A stretch of DNA of 64,000 bases. It comes from CAVREM01 sp963728825. Its GTDB lineage: Bacteria > Acidobacteriota > Vicinamibacteria > Vicinamibacterales > CAVVIG01. The notes beneath the pieces are model-generated. The model saw only the letters and a list, made by a program, of their open reading frames with translations, did not search any database and was not told the DNA's origin. Each line of letters begins with the position of its first letter. Position 1 is the first letter of the stretch. The DNA lies in assembly GCA_963728825.1 (NCBI GenBank), contig CAVSLA010000002.1, positions 1 through 64,000 of the forward strand, written 5' to 3'. Both the position numbers and the translations under genes were made by a program. Below are positions 50,138 to 59,316 of the stretch, in pieces.

Positions 50138-50217
50138 TGGCACCAGCACCTGGCACCTGGCACCTGGCACCCGGCACCGTGCACCCTGCACGCGGCACCT
50201 TGCACCCGGCACCCTTA
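50138..50217. repeat. GGCACC-type heptamer array
   Basis: Eleven units (TGGCACC, AGCACC, TGGCACC x3, CGGCACC, GTGCACC, CTGCACG, CGGCACC, TTGCACC, CGGCACC) follow each other with only one 6-base step. Together with 49811-49915 it brackets about 220 bp without a clear gene. Confidence 0.88.
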
Positions 50218-50222
50218 CGGGT

Positions 50223-50825
50223 CTATGGACAAGTCGCGGCGATCATCTTGACTGATGCCACTTCGAGAGTGCGCGCGCTGCTGGCTGCGCTGCTTGCGCC
50301 GCTGGCCGGTGCGCCCGCGGCGGGACGACCCGCCGAGTCGGGGTTCGTCGCGGTCGTGGTACCAGGTGTCGCACCCGGCGCACCGCTCGTCGCGCCCGCG
50401 CCTGCGGGGCGCGACATCGCTGCGGCGGCCTTGCCGGTCACCGCAATGCGGTGTCCGACGTGCGCCGCGAGCTCTCCGCCGCGCAGGTTCCACGTGGTCG
50501 CTGCGCCAGCTGCGCCGGCAGTCCCGGTCGCCGACGGGGCGCCTGCGGCACCGGCCGTCGCGCCCGGCGTGGCTCCCCTCGTGCCGCTCGCCGCCGCCGC
50601 CGTGTCAGCCTGGACGTTGGTCAACGTGAAATTGCCGTCGGCGCCCTTCTGGAGGCAGCCCGTGAGCGTCATGTCGCCTGCAGAGGCGCTGGCGCTGCTG
50701 CTCGGTGTCTGCGTAGACGGCGGTGTCGCAGGCTGAGGTGTTGTTGCCGGTGGCTGTTGTGCTGCCACAGATGCCGCGAGCGCGACTGCTGTCGCGAGAC
50801 AGAGTCCTGTTCCTACACGCTTCAT
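50223..50825 (-). CDS. secreted Ala/Gly/Pro/Thr-rich protein with OB-like core
   Basis: The 200-residue product begins after AGGAGGG with a signal peptide (MKRVGTGLCLATAVALAASVAAQ). A conserved core, DMTLTGCLQKGADGNFTLTNV...TTWNLRGGELAAHVGHRIAVTGK, resembles small secreted beta proteins of Acidobacteriota. Long low-complexity runs (ATPGATAGAAGAPSATGTAG and similar) interrupt it, so it is partly disordered. Function unknown. The heptamer array ends 5 bp beyond its stop. Confidence 0.72.
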   Translation of the reverse strand: MKRVGTGLCLATAVALAASVAAQQPPATTPQPATPPSTQTPSSSASASAGDMTLTGCLQKGADGNFTLTNVQADTAAAASGTRGATPGATAGAAGAPSATGTAGAAGAATTWNLRGGELAAHVGHRIAVTGKAAAAMSRPAGAGATSGAPGATPGTTTATNPDSAGRPAAGAPASGASSAASSARTLEVASVKMIAATCP

Positions 50826-50874
50826 TGGTAAGCCCTCCTACATATAGATGAGTGTGATGTGGACACGTGCGCGA

Positions 50875-51081
50875 TTACCGTTTGATCCCTTCGCCGATGT
50901 CTTCGATCGCTTCGCCGACTTTGCGGCGCGCCTTGCCGATCGTTTCCTGTACCTCGCCGGATGCTTGATCGGCTGCGCCTTCGTCGCGGAGGTGCTCGTC
51001 ACCGGTCGCGCGCCCAACCGTATCCTTGACGCGACCCTTGATCTGATCAGCCTTGCCTTTCACCTCATCTTCATTCCACAT
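50875..51081 (-). CDS. CsbD family stress protein
   Basis: The 68-residue protein has the CsbD pattern: MWNEDEVKGKADQIKGRVKDTVGRATGDEHLRDEGAADQASGEVQE. Members are small, hydrophilic, helical and often induced by general stress. GGAGGTACCTC precedes the ATG at slightly more than the usual distance. Monocistronic. Confidence 0.92.
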   Translation of the reverse strand: MWNEDEVKGKADQIKGRVKDTVGRATGDEHLRDEGAADQASGEVQETIGKARRKVGEAIEDIGEGIKR

Positions 51082-51232
51082 CCCGAGGTACCTCCAAGCT
51101 CAGTCATGACGACCGGCCGTCGTCTGGGCTGCAGGACTCGTACCCTTTGAGCAGCAGCTCGACAAATGTGTGGTGCGGCAGCAGTAACTCAGGCGTAGAA
51201 TTCCGCGATCGTTCACCCGATGGGGAGTTGCC

Positions 51233-52606
51233 ATGACGATGATTCGCAGTCGACGCGTGGTCTCGATCTCGCTGGCCGTGGCGGTGGCGGGCATCGCCGT
51301 CGCTCACGCGCAGAGCGGCGCGGTCAGAGCGCGACGCATCGCGGTATTCGGATCGTCGGTCGCCAACGGCACCGGTGACGAGCTCGCGAAGGAAGGCTAT
51401 ACCGGTCGACTCCGCGAGCTGCTGGCGCCGCGCGGCTGGGAAGTGCTCAATCAATCGCGCGGCGGCGACAACACGATCCGCATGGCGCCGCGCTTCGCGC
51501 CGGCCGGCGTGCCAGAGCCAAACGTCCGCTATCTGCTGCCGGTCAATCCGAGCTACGTGCTGCTCGGACTGTCACTCGGCAACGAAGGGATCGGCAACGG
51601 CACGACGCGCGCCGAGAAGGATGCGGTCTTCGAGCAGTTCGTCAAAGGGCTGCGCGGCTTCGTTGATCGCAGCCGTCAGCACGGCATCGTTCCGGTGATC
51701 ACCCTCTGTTACACGCGCAACGATTTCACCGACGTCGAGTACCAGTACACGCGGCGGATGAACCTGCTGCTCAATTCGTGGGACGTACCGACGGTCAATT
51801 TCCTGGGCGCCGTCGACGACGGGACCGGAAAGTGGGCAAGGGGATTCTGGTTCGATGCGCTGCATCCCAATGCTGCGGGCCATGTAGAAATTACCCGCAC
51901 TGTCGTTCCGACCCTGTTCGAGGCGCTCGAACAGGGTAAGCCGATGCCTACTCGCGCGGCATCGGAAAACTTCGTGCGACTGACGCCAGGTGATCTTCGC
52001 ATTACATTTTCGCCGGCCGAGCCGGTGCACCCGTTCGCATTCGGGTTCACAGCGCGAGCTCAACAGGCCGGAACGGTTGCGGCGGTCGCTGGTAGCCGAC
52101 TGAACATGACGATCGAGCAGCGCAAGCTGGAGCGCGGCGCACGGACGATCGAGTACGAATCGGCGGCGCTGTCACCGGCCGGTACTTTCACAGCAGGCAT
52201 CGTCGTCGACGCGGGCCGCTGGGCGTACCGCAGCGCGGACGGACGACTCATCCGTTCGGACGCGCGTGCCGACCAGGGGTGGCACCAGATCCTCCTCAGT
52301 CATTACACGGCGAGAGGCGAGACGCTGCTCTTCGTCGACGGCAAGCTCGCGGGAAAAATTGACGAACGGCTGGAACCTTCGCGCTTCTCGCTAGGCGGCA
52401 CGACGGCGATCGACGCGCGTGACTTCGTCTTCTACCGCTCGGCGCTCAATGCCGACGAGGCGGCGGCGCTGCACGGCGGCAGGTTGCTGCAGGCCAGCCT
52501 CGAGATCTATTCGCCGCTGGACAACGTGCGCCTGCAACCGGGCGCGGCGGTCGAGAACCGCGCGCAGAGCATGACGACAGCGACCGTGCAGGTGGGCGCG
52601 AAATAG
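51233..52606 (+). CDS. secreted SGNH/GDSL hydrolase with C-terminal LamG-like domain
   Basis: The 457-residue protein has a signal peptide ending VAHAQ. An SGNH hydrolase domain follows: IAVFGSSVANGTGD with the nucleophile Ser (GSS in place of GDS) near 40, SRGGDNTIRM (block II Gly), LSLGNEGIGN (block III Asn), and FDALHPNAAGH with the Asp-His pair near 210. From about 265 it carries a concanavalin/LamG-like sandwich (AGTFTAGIVVDAGRWAYRSADGRLIRSDARADQGWHQILLSHYTARGETLLFVDGKLAG). This suggests an esterase acting on polysaccharide decorations, but that is inference. GGGAG precedes the ATG. Confidence 0.87.
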   Translation: MTMIRSRRVVSISLAVAVAGIAVAHAQSGAVRARRIAVFGSSVANGTGDELAKEGYTGRLRELLAPRGWEVLNQSRGGDNTIRMAPRFAPAGVPEPNVRYLLPVNPSYVLLGLSLGNEGIGNGTTRAEKDAVFEQFVKGLRGFVDRSRQHGIVPVITLCYTRNDFTDVEYQYTRRMNLLLNSWDVPTVNFLGAVDDGTGKWARGFWFDALHPNAAGHVEITRTVVPTLFEALEQGKPMPTRAASENFVRLTPGDLRITFSPAEPVHPFAFGFTARAQQAGTVAAVAGSRLNMTIEQRKLERGARTIEYESAALSPAGTFTAGIVVDAGRWAYRSADGRLIRSDARADQGWHQILLSHYTARGETLLFVDGKLAGKIDERLEPSRFSLGGTTAIDARDFVFYRSALNADEAAALHGGRLLQASLEIYSPLDNVRLQPGAAVENRAQSMTTATVQVGAK

Positions 52607-52653
52607 CCGGAATCCTGTTTCTTTCATCGCGAAAGGCGTCTCCCACCGCACGG

Positions 52654-52659
52654 TATAAT
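52654..52659 (+). promoter_or_regulatory. TATAAT -10 box of the TetR gene
   Basis: A perfect TATAAT lies 18 bp before the ATG at 52677. CTTTC-ATCGC-GAAAG, a short inverted repeat around 52621-52635, sits where a -35 region would be and could be an operator. Confidence 0.5.
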
Positions 52660-52676
52660 TTCGCCCTCCTATCAAT

Positions 52677-53345
52677 ATGGGCAGACGTCCTCTCCCCGGA
52701 CGCCGCGCGGAAATTTGCCGTACCGCTGCTCAGATCATCCAGGCGCGCGGCTTCGAGGCCACGTCTCTGGCCGACATCGCGCGCGCGCTGGGCATCACGA
52801 AGTCGGGGCTGTACCACTACACCAGCAGCAAGCACGCGCTCCTGTTCGAGATCATCATGTTCGGCCTGGACCAGATCGACGCCGAGGTGGTCACCCCGGT
52901 CCGCGAGATCGCGGATCCGGCAGAGCGACTCTACGAGCTGGTGAACCGACACATCCGCATCGCCACACGCGCCGGCGGCGCCGTCGCGCAGCTGTCTGAC
53001 GAGATCAGATCGCTGCCCGCGGTCAATCGCCGCAAGGTTCAGCATCGCATGCGCGCCTACGTCCACTTCGTGCACGGCATCGTCAATGAGCTGGCCGCTG
53101 CCGGCCGATTGCGCGCCATCGACCCGACCGTTGCGACCTACATGGTGTTCGGATCGATCCTCTGGGTGCCGCGCTGGTTCCGCGAAGGTGGACGCCTCGA
53201 CGCGGCACAGGTCGCCTATCAGGTGTCATGGTCGACTGTCGACGCACTGCTGCGGCGCGACGCGGCAGGACCAGCGTCCCCACCGCGTACGTCAGCAAAG
53301 CGGTCAAGGGCGGCCGAGCTCCGCATAGAGAGAGGTCATGTCTAA
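52677..53345 (+). CDS. TetR/AcrR family transcriptional regulator
   Basis: The 222-residue protein has the TetR N-terminal helix-turn-helix: RRAEICRTAAQIIQARGFEATSLADIARALGITKSGLYHYTSSKHALLFEI (residues 9-58). The C-terminal ligand-binding part is helical and has YMVFGSILWVPRWFREGG, the usual dimer region of the FadR-like subgroup that often senses acyl-CoA. It lies 21 bp before the PQQ dehydrogenase gene on the same strand and may regulate it. Confidence 0.92.
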   Translation: MGRRPLPGRRAEICRTAAQIIQARGFEATSLADIARALGITKSGLYHYTSSKHALLFEIIMFGLDQIDAEVVTPVREIADPAERLYELVNRHIRIATRAGGAVAQLSDEIRSLPAVNRRKVQHRMRAYVHFVHGIVNELAAAGRLRAIDPTVATYMVFGSILWVPRWFREGGRLDAAQVAYQVSWSTVDALLRRDAAGPASPPRTSAKRSRAAELRIERGHV

Positions 53346-53366
53346 CAAGAAAAGAGAGGCACTTTC

Positions 53367-55547
53367 ATGATCCTTCGCACCCTGTGGCGGCCGACGGTGG
53401 CAGTACTCGCCGGTTTATGGTTCGTCGCGGTCTTCTCATTTCCGGAGGTGTCTCAACCGGTCGCCGCCCAGACCGGCGCGCAGAAAGGTGAGTGGCGGAC
53501 CTACGGCGGCGATCTGGCGAACACGCGCTATTCCCCTCTGGATCAGATCACCGCCGAGAACTTCAGCACGCTCGAGGTGGCGTGGCGCCTCCGCACCGAT
53601 GCGCTGGGACCACGGGTCGAAACCAACTTTCAAGCGACGCCGCTGATGGTGGGCGGGAAGCTGTACTTCACGGCAGGCACGCGCCGCGCCGCCGTCGCGA
53701 CCGATGCCGCTACCGGCGAGATCCTCTGGATGCACAGCATCAACGAAGGAGAGCGGGGCGCGGCGGCGCCGCGGCAGCTGTCGGGACGTGGGCTGGCCTA
53801 CTGGACCGACGGCAAGGAGGAGCGCATCCTGTATGTGACGCCCGGCTATCAACTCATCGCGCTCGACGCCGCCACCGGCGATCGCGTCCGGAGCTTCGGA
53901 CAGAACGGCATCGTCGACCTGAAGACCGAGATGGATCAGAAGATCGATCCGATTACCGGCGAAATTGGCTGGCAGGCGGCGCCGGTGATTGCGAGCGACG
54001 TCGTCATTATCGGCGCCGCACACCTGGCCGGCGGCGCACCGCGCAGCAAGACCAACGTCAAGGGCTATGTCCGGGGCTTCGATGTTCGGACCGGCAAGCG
54101 GCTGTGGATCTTCCACACCATTCCGCGGCCCGGTGAGTTCGGCAACGACTCGTGGTTGAACGACTCGTGGTCGTACACCGGCAACGCCGGTGTCTGGGCG
54201 CAGATGAGCGTGGACGAGGAGCTCGGCCTGGCGTTTCTCCCCGTGGAATTGCCGACCGGCGACTACTACGGGGGCAATCGCCCCGGCAACAATCTCTTCG
54301 CAGAAAGTCTGGTCGCCGTCGAGCTGAAAACGGGAAAACGCCGCTGGCACTATCAGCTGGTACATCACGGCATCTGGGATTTCGACATCCCCTGCGCGCC
54401 GATCCTGATGGACATCACCCTGAACGGGAAGGTTGTCAAGGCGGTCGGACAGCCCACCAAGCAGAACTGGGTGTACATGTTCGATCGGGCGACCGGTCAG
54501 CCGGTCTGGCCGATCGAAGAACGTCCGGTCGAGAAGGGCGAGGTGCCAGGCGAGTGGTATTCGCCGACGCAGCCGTGGGTGACCAAACCCGCGGCATTCG
54601 ATCGGCAGGGCGTGACGATTGACGACCTGATCGACTTCACCCCGGAGCTTCGCGCGGAGGCGGTCAAGCTGGTGTCGCGCTACAAGCTTGGACCGCTGTT
54701 CACGCCGCCGCTCGTGAGCAAGTGGGAGGGGCCGCTCGCGACGCTGACTCTTCCAACGGCGACCGGCGGCGCCAACTGGCAGGGCGGCTCATTCGATCCA
54801 GAAACGAAGATGTTCTACATCTTCTCCAACACCTCGATTGGCGCGCGCGGCATCGTCCCGGCCGATCCGTCGCGATCCGACTTCGGGTGGGTGGGTGGCA
54901 CGGCGCCCAACCCGGCGCTGGCCGCGGCCGGCGGGCAAGCCGGGCGAGGAGGACGTGGCGCGCCGGCCGCGCCTGATGGCCAGGCGGCAGCAGCCGGACG
55001 CGGCGGGCGCGGTGGTGCCGGCGCGGCGGCCGGTCAAGGCGGTGCGGCGCCAGCTCAGGGGCGTGGCGCGGCGCCAGCCGCCGGGGGCGGAGACGACGGA
55101 GGAGGTGGCGGCGGCGGTCTGAACGTTCAGGGACTGCCGCTCGTGAAGCCGCCGTACGGCCGCATCACGGCGCTCAACATGAACACCGGGGATCTCGTCT
55201 GGCAGATCGCGCACGGCGACACCGCCGACAACATCAAGAATCATCCAGCGCTCAAAGGTCTCGATATCCCGCGCACCGGGCGGCAGGGACGGATCGGCGT
55301 CCTGACGACGAAGACGCTGGTGATTGCGGGCGAGGGCGGGATGGTGACGACCCCGTCGGGGCAGCGCGGGGCGATGCTGCGCGCGTATAACAAGGCGACC
55401 GGCGCCGACGCCGGCGCAGTGTACATGCCGGCGCCGCAGACCGGATCGCCGATGACCTACATGCTGAATGGTCGCCAGTACATTGCCGTCGCGATCAGCG
55501 CGGCCGGCTACGGCGCGGAACTGCTGGTCTTCCGAGTGCCAAATTAG
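53367..55547 (+). CDS. PQQ-dependent membrane/periplasmic dehydrogenase with Gly/Ala-rich insert
   Basis: The 726-residue protein has an N-terminal signal anchor (RPTVAVLAGLWFVAVFSF). An eight-bladed quinoprotein propeller follows: WRTYGGDLANTRYSPLDQI, WRLRTDALGP, ATGEILWMHSINEGER, QLVHHGIWDFDIPCAPIL, PTKQNWVYMFDRATGQPVWPIEE and YGRITALNMNTGDLVWQIAHGD. This is the quinoprotein glucose/alcohol dehydrogenase family. Residues about 519-586 are a Gly/Ala/Arg/Gln-rich insert (GGRGAPAAPDGQ...GGGGGGG) between two blades, not part of the family fold. It oxidises a sugar or alcohol with PQQ; the substrate is not shown by sequence. TetR gene upstream. Confidence 0.9.
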   Translation: MILRTLWRPTVAVLAGLWFVAVFSFPEVSQPVAAQTGAQKGEWRTYGGDLANTRYSPLDQITAENFSTLEVAWRLRTDALGPRVETNFQATPLMVGGKLYFTAGTRRAAVATDAATGEILWMHSINEGERGAAAPRQLSGRGLAYWTDGKEERILYVTPGYQLIALDAATGDRVRSFGQNGIVDLKTEMDQKIDPITGEIGWQAAPVIASDVVIIGAAHLAGGAPRSKTNVKGYVRGFDVRTGKRLWIFHTIPRPGEFGNDSWLNDSWSYTGNAGVWAQMSVDEELGLAFLPVELPTGDYYGGNRPGNNLFAESLVAVELKTGKRRWHYQLVHHGIWDFDIPCAPILMDITLNGKVVKAVGQPTKQNWVYMFDRATGQPVWPIEERPVEKGEVPGEWYSPTQPWVTKPAAFDRQGVTIDDLIDFTPELRAEAVKLVSRYKLGPLFTPPLVSKWEGPLATLTLPTATGGANWQGGSFDPETKMFYIFSNTSIGARGIVPADPSRSDFGWVGGTAPNPALAAAGGQAGRGGRGAPAAPDGQAAAAGRGGRGGAGAAAGQGGAAPAQGRGAAPAAGGGDDGGGGGGGLNVQGLPLVKPPYGRITALNMNTGDLVWQIAHGDTADNIKNHPALKGLDIPRTGRQGRIGVLTTKTLVIAGEGGMVTTPSGQRGAMLRAYNKATGADAGAVYMPAPQTGSPMTYMLNGRQYIAVAISAAGYGAELLVFRVPN

Positions 55548-55559
55548 GAGAGCTCGAGG

Positions 55560-56375
55560 CTAACCCCGGACCAATTCGAAATAGTCGGAGAGCGCGCGCA
55601 CGAACGCCGGTAAATTGGCCGCTCCGGGCATCACGTCCGGCACGATCCCCGACCGTCTGATGGCGTCGCCGCAGATCGGTCCGATGGCGCCGACGACGAC
55701 ATCGCAGCTGAGCGCTCCGGCCAACGCGTCCTCACGAGAGGCACCCCGAGCGACGTCGAGCAGATGCCGGTACTGGATCTGACTCGTCACCAGCAGCGCG
55801 TCGACGCGGCGGGCGACGACTTCGTCGATGACGGTCAGCAGCGGCCCGACGTCATCCGGCAGCATCCACTCGTACGCGCAGATATCTTCAACCTTCGCGC
55901 CCCTGCGCTGCAGCGATTCGCTGAGCGACGGATTCCGTTCGCCGTAGTGAACGAGCGCCAACGCACGGCCATCGAGATCGAGTTGTGTGAGGGCTTCGAG
56001 CAGGTCGTCTGACGTGTGCGGCTTGCTCGTGGTCACCTGCGGTCTGAGACCGTGCCGCCTCAGCGTCGCCAGCGGCTTCGGACCTCGACATGCCAGGCTG
56101 ATCCGGCCCAGTGCGACGACGGTTCCATCGAGACATCCGCGTCGTTCTGCGTCATGCAGGACGGCCTGAACGCCGGCGCCGGTGAGAAAGACGACCAGGT
56201 CGAATCGAGCGGCCGCCAGACCGTGAGCGAATCGGGCGATGTCATCGGGACGCTCAATCTCCTGCACCGAGGGCGCCGAGACGGGTGTGCCTCCGAATTG
56301 TCTGACCAGCGTCGCCAGCTCGGTGCCGCGGCGGCTCTCGAGCAATGCGACGGTCCGGCCGTCAAGACCGCGCAT
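55560..56375 (-). CDS. hemD: uroporphyrinogen-III synthase (HemD-like)
   Basis: The protein of about 271 residues has the two-domain HemD pattern: VALLESRRGTELATLVRQFGGTPVSAPSVQEI, VVFLTGAGVQAVL near 75, LALVHYGERNPSLSESLQRRGAKVEDICAYEWMLP near 150, and DALLVTSQIQYRHLL then VVGAIGPICGDAIRRSGIVPDVMP. The family closes the tetrapyrrole ring. It overlaps the end of the nitrite reductase gene, whose enzyme needs sirohaem, so it probably supplies that cofactor. ATG 56402 is an alternative start. Confidence 0.88.
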   Translation of the reverse strand: MRGLDGRTVALLESRRGTELATLVRQFGGTPVSAPSVQEIERPDDIARFAHGLAAARFDLVVFLTGAGVQAVLHDAERRGCLDGTVVALGRISLACRGPKPLATLRRHGLRPQVTTSKPHTSDDLLEALTQLDLDGRALALVHYGERNPSLSESLQRRGAKVEDICAYEWMLPDDVGPLLTVIDEVVARRVDALLVTSQIQYRHLLDVARGASREDALAGALSCDVVVGAIGPICGDAIRRSGIVPDVMPGAANLPAFVRALSDYFELVRG

Positions 56376-59316
56376 GGCCGCGCGTCCTCGAACCGCCAAC
56401 ATAAGGAATGATGCCCTCGAGCACGTCCGGCAGATCCGCGCACGGCACGTCCTCGAGAACCTTCAGCCCGGCCTTCGGATTCGGTCCCATGCGGCCCCCG
56501 ACGAACACGTCGACAGCGTCGACCAGCGCATCGCCGACCCTGACGTTCTTGCCGAGCAAGCCGATATCGGCGGCCGAATGGTTGCCGCAGCCCGCAGGAC
56601 AGCCCGACCAGTGGATGCTCACGCGTCGCTCGGGGGGCAGCCGCTCGGCGAGCTGGCGCGCCGTCCGCAGCGCGATCTCCTTGGTCTCGATCAGCGCGAA
56701 GTGACAGTAGTCGATTCCGGTACAGGCGACGAGGCCGCGTAACGCCCCCGGCGGGTCGTGCGGCAGGTCCAGCAGCAGGGGTTCGGCCAGCAGCGCGGTC
56801 AGGCGATCGTCGGCGACGTTCGGGACGATCACGTTCTGCGCGGTCGTCAATCGCAGCTCGCCGTTCCCGTAGGTGGCCGCGAGCCGGGCGAGCTCGTGGA
56901 GCTGCCGGGCCGTGACCCGGCCGACCGACACCGCCAGGCCCACATAGTTCAAGCCGGGCTGCTTCTGCCTTGAGACGCCGAGATGATCGGCGCCATGTCC
57001 GATGCGCGCGTCGCGACCGGCTGCCGCGAGCGTGCGGCCGACGCGCGTTTCGAGGGCACTGCGGAACTTACCGGCGCCCCAGTCGTCGAGTAGAAACGCC
57101 AGCCTGGCCTTGGTGCGTGCGCCGCGCGGGCCATGGTCGCGGAAGATCAGGACGATCTCCGCACAGAGCGCCGCTGCCTCGGCCGGTGCGACGAACACGT
57201 TCAGCGGCGTGGCAATCCGGCAGCCGCCCGATCCCATCTTCCCGCCAATCGCGACGTTGAAGCCGTGTTCCTCGCGGCCGCCGGCCTGCCGGATCGCTGG
57301 CGTGAGCGCCAGATCCTGCGACTCGGCGTGCGTGCAGTGTTCGGTGCAGCCGCTGATTCCGACATTGAACTTCCGCGGCAGATTCGTGAAGGCCCGGTTC
57401 CGCAGGAAGACATCTGTGAATTCGTGCACCACCGGCGAGGCATCGAGCAGCTCCCGCGGCGTCAGGCCGGCCACCGGACAGCCGATCACGTTGCGGATGT
57501 TGTCCATGCCGGTCTGCAGCGAGCACAGCCCCACGCGCTCGAGGCGGCACCAGATCTCCGGCAGCCGGTCGATGTCGAAGCCTCGTATCTGGATCTGCTG
57601 GCGGGTCGTGATGTCGACGATCCCCGTGCCGAACTCCTCGCTGATCGACGCGATCACCCCGACCTGCTCGGCATTGGTCAGCCCGTTCGAGATCCGCAGA
57701 CGCATCATGAACTTCCCGGGCGTCTGGCGGCGGAAGAAGACGCCGCCCCATTTGAGCCGTTCGCGGTCCGCTTCGTCGATCGCCTCCCACCCCTCACTCG
57801 CAAGCTGTGGCACGTCGGGAAGAATGTCGAGCCCGTCCTTTTCCGCCTTGATCCGCTCGATCTTGTTTGGCGGCGCGGCGGCGTGCTGATCGACGCCGCC
57901 GCAGGTGAGATCGATGATGTTCTGCACTTCGGGCGTGCACGATCCGCAGCCGGTGGAGGCGCGCGTGCAGTCGCGCACCGCTTGCAGACTGCGCGCGCCG
58001 CCGAGCACGGCCTCGACGATCTGACGCTTCGAAACCGCATTGCAGTCGCAGATCTGCGCCGTGTCTGGCAGGTCGGCCGCCGGGACACGCGGCGCGGGAT
58101 CCGCGCCGATGATCGGAAACAGCACCTCGGAGCGGTTCATCGACAGCCGGCTCGATTCGTGGAACGCCTGGGTCAGGCTCGGCACGAGCGCGGCGTCGCC
58201 GATGACGATGGCGCCGGCGATCCGATCGTTGCGGACGATCAGCTTCTTGTAGATGCCGCGCCGCCCCTCCGCATAACTGATCACCTCGTCGTCGTCCTCG
58301 AGCGGTTCCTTCACGCCCATCACCGCGAGATCGATGCCCGCAACCTTGAGCTTCGTGGCGATCCGCGAGCCGGCGTAGGCGGCGCTCGGATTTCGTGCCG
58401 TGAGGCGATCGGCGAGAACCCGCGCCTGCTCCCAGGCCGGAGCGACCAGTCCCTGGACGAGTCCTCGATGCTCGGCGCAGTCGCCGATTGCGTACACCCC
58501 TTCGACGCCCGAACACGCGAGGTGATCGTCGACGACAATGCCGCGGCCGACGACCAGCCCGGCGCTTCTTGCGAGATCGGTGGCCGGCCGGACGCCCGCC
58601 GCCACCACCACCAGCTGGCAGTCGAGCGTGGTGCCGTCGTTGAACGCGACACCAGTGATTCGACCGTCCACCGTCCTGATAGCTGTCGTCGCGCGTGACG
58701 TCGTGATGTGGAGACCAAGCGCCACGAGTTGGCCACGGAGGACGTCGGCGCCTTCGCGATCGAGCTGAGCCTCCATGAGGTGAGCGGCGAGGTGCACGAC
58801 GTGGACCTCGAGACCGTGGTTGAGCAGCCCTCGAGCGGCCTCGAGTCCGAGCAGGCCGCCGCCGATCACGACCGCCCGGCGTCCGCGTTTCCCGGCCTCG
58901 AGGATGCGGCTGCAGTCGTCCAGGCATCGAAACACCAGCGCGTGCTCGATTCCCTCGATCGGCGGAAGGACCGGCCGGCTGCCAGTGGCAAAGACCAGCG
59001 CATCGAATCCCTGGGAGTGCCCGTCGGCCGATCGAACGGTGCGCGTCGCTGTATCGACAGCATCGATCCCAACCCCGGCGTGGAGCGTCACACCGTTGGC
59101 GGCGTACCACGACGGCGGGTTGGTGACGATGTCGTCAGGTTGATGATGGCCCGCCAGAACGCTCGACAGCAGGATGCGGTTGTAGCCGCCGTATGGTTCG
59201 TCGCCGAACACGACGACGTCGAATAGGTCGCAGCCGCCGCGCGCGAGGATTTCCTCGACGAGCCGGGCACCCGCCATGCCATTGCCGATCACGATGAGCC
59301 GGCGTTTATTCGTCAT
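56362..59316 (-). CDS. nirB: NirB-type nitrite reductase fusion (FAD oxidoreductase, BFD 2Fe-2S, sirohaem domains)
   Basis: The protein of about 984 residues starts MTNKRRLIVIGNGMAGARLVEEIL, an FAD/NAD oxidoreductase domain (to about 400). A BFD-like [2Fe-2S] domain follows (ICDCNAVSKRQIVEAV...STGCGSC), then two ferredoxin-type half domains of the nitrite/sulfite reductase family. The 4Fe-4S/sirohaem cysteines are present: CTGIDYC and CPAGC near the end (C-x5-C...C-x3-C). It reduces nitrite to ammonium in the cytoplasm. An ATG 19 codons upstream is possible, but the Rossmann fold begins at MTNKRR. It overlaps the nitrate reductase stop by 11 bp and the HemD start, so the order nitrate reductase-NirB-HemD is one operon. 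Confidence 0.92.
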   Translation of the reverse strand: MTNKRRLIVIGNGMAGARLVEEILARGGCDLFDVVVFGDEPYGGYNRILLSSVLAGHHQPDDIVTNPPSWYAANGVTLHAGVGIDAVDTATRTVRSADGHSQGFDALVFATGSRPVLPPIEGIEHALVFRCLDDCSRILEAGKRGRRAVVIGGGLLGLEAARGLLNHGLEVHVVHLAAHLMEAQLDREGADVLRGQLVALGLHITTSRATTAIRTVDGRITGVAFNDGTTLDCQLVVVAAGVRPATDLARSAGLVVGRGIVVDDHLACSGVEGVYAIGDCAEHRGLVQGLVAPAWEQARVLADRLTARNPSAAYAGSRIATKLKVAGIDLAVMGVKEPLEDDDEVISYAEGRRGIYKKLIVRNDRIAGAIVIGDAALVPSLTQAFHESSRLSMNRSEVLFPIIGADPAPRVPAADLPDTAQICDCNAVSKRQIVEAVLGGARSLQAVRDCTRASTGCGSCTPEVQNIIDLTCGGVDQHAAAPPNKIERIKAEKDGLDILPDVPQLASEGWEAIDEADRERLKWGGVFFRRQTPGKFMMRLRISNGLTNAEQVGVIASISEEFGTGIVDITTRQQIQIRGFDIDRLPEIWCRLERVGLCSLQTGMDNIRNVIGCPVAGLTPRELLDASPVVHEFTDVFLRNRAFTNLPRKFNVGISGCTEHCTHAESQDLALTPAIRQAGGREEHGFNVAIGGKMGSGGCRIATPLNVFVAPAEAAALCAEIVLIFRDHGPRGARTKARLAFLLDDWGAGKFRSALETRVGRTLAAAGRDARIGHGADHLGVSRQKQPGLNYVGLAVSVGRVTARQLHELARLAATYGNGELRLTTAQNVIVPNVADDRLTALLAEPLLLDLPHDPPGALRGLVACTGIDYCHFALIETKEIALRTARQLAERLPPERRVSIHWSGCPAGCGNHSAADIGLLGKNVRVGDALVDAVDVFVGGRMGPNPKAGLKVLEDVPCADLPDVLEGIIPYVGGSRTRGHARS

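Noticed and set aside
57133..58698. Open frame of 521 codons on the + strand
   Set aside because: Antisense to the NirB-type gene, with typical shadow composition. The minus strand has all expected cofactor motifs.
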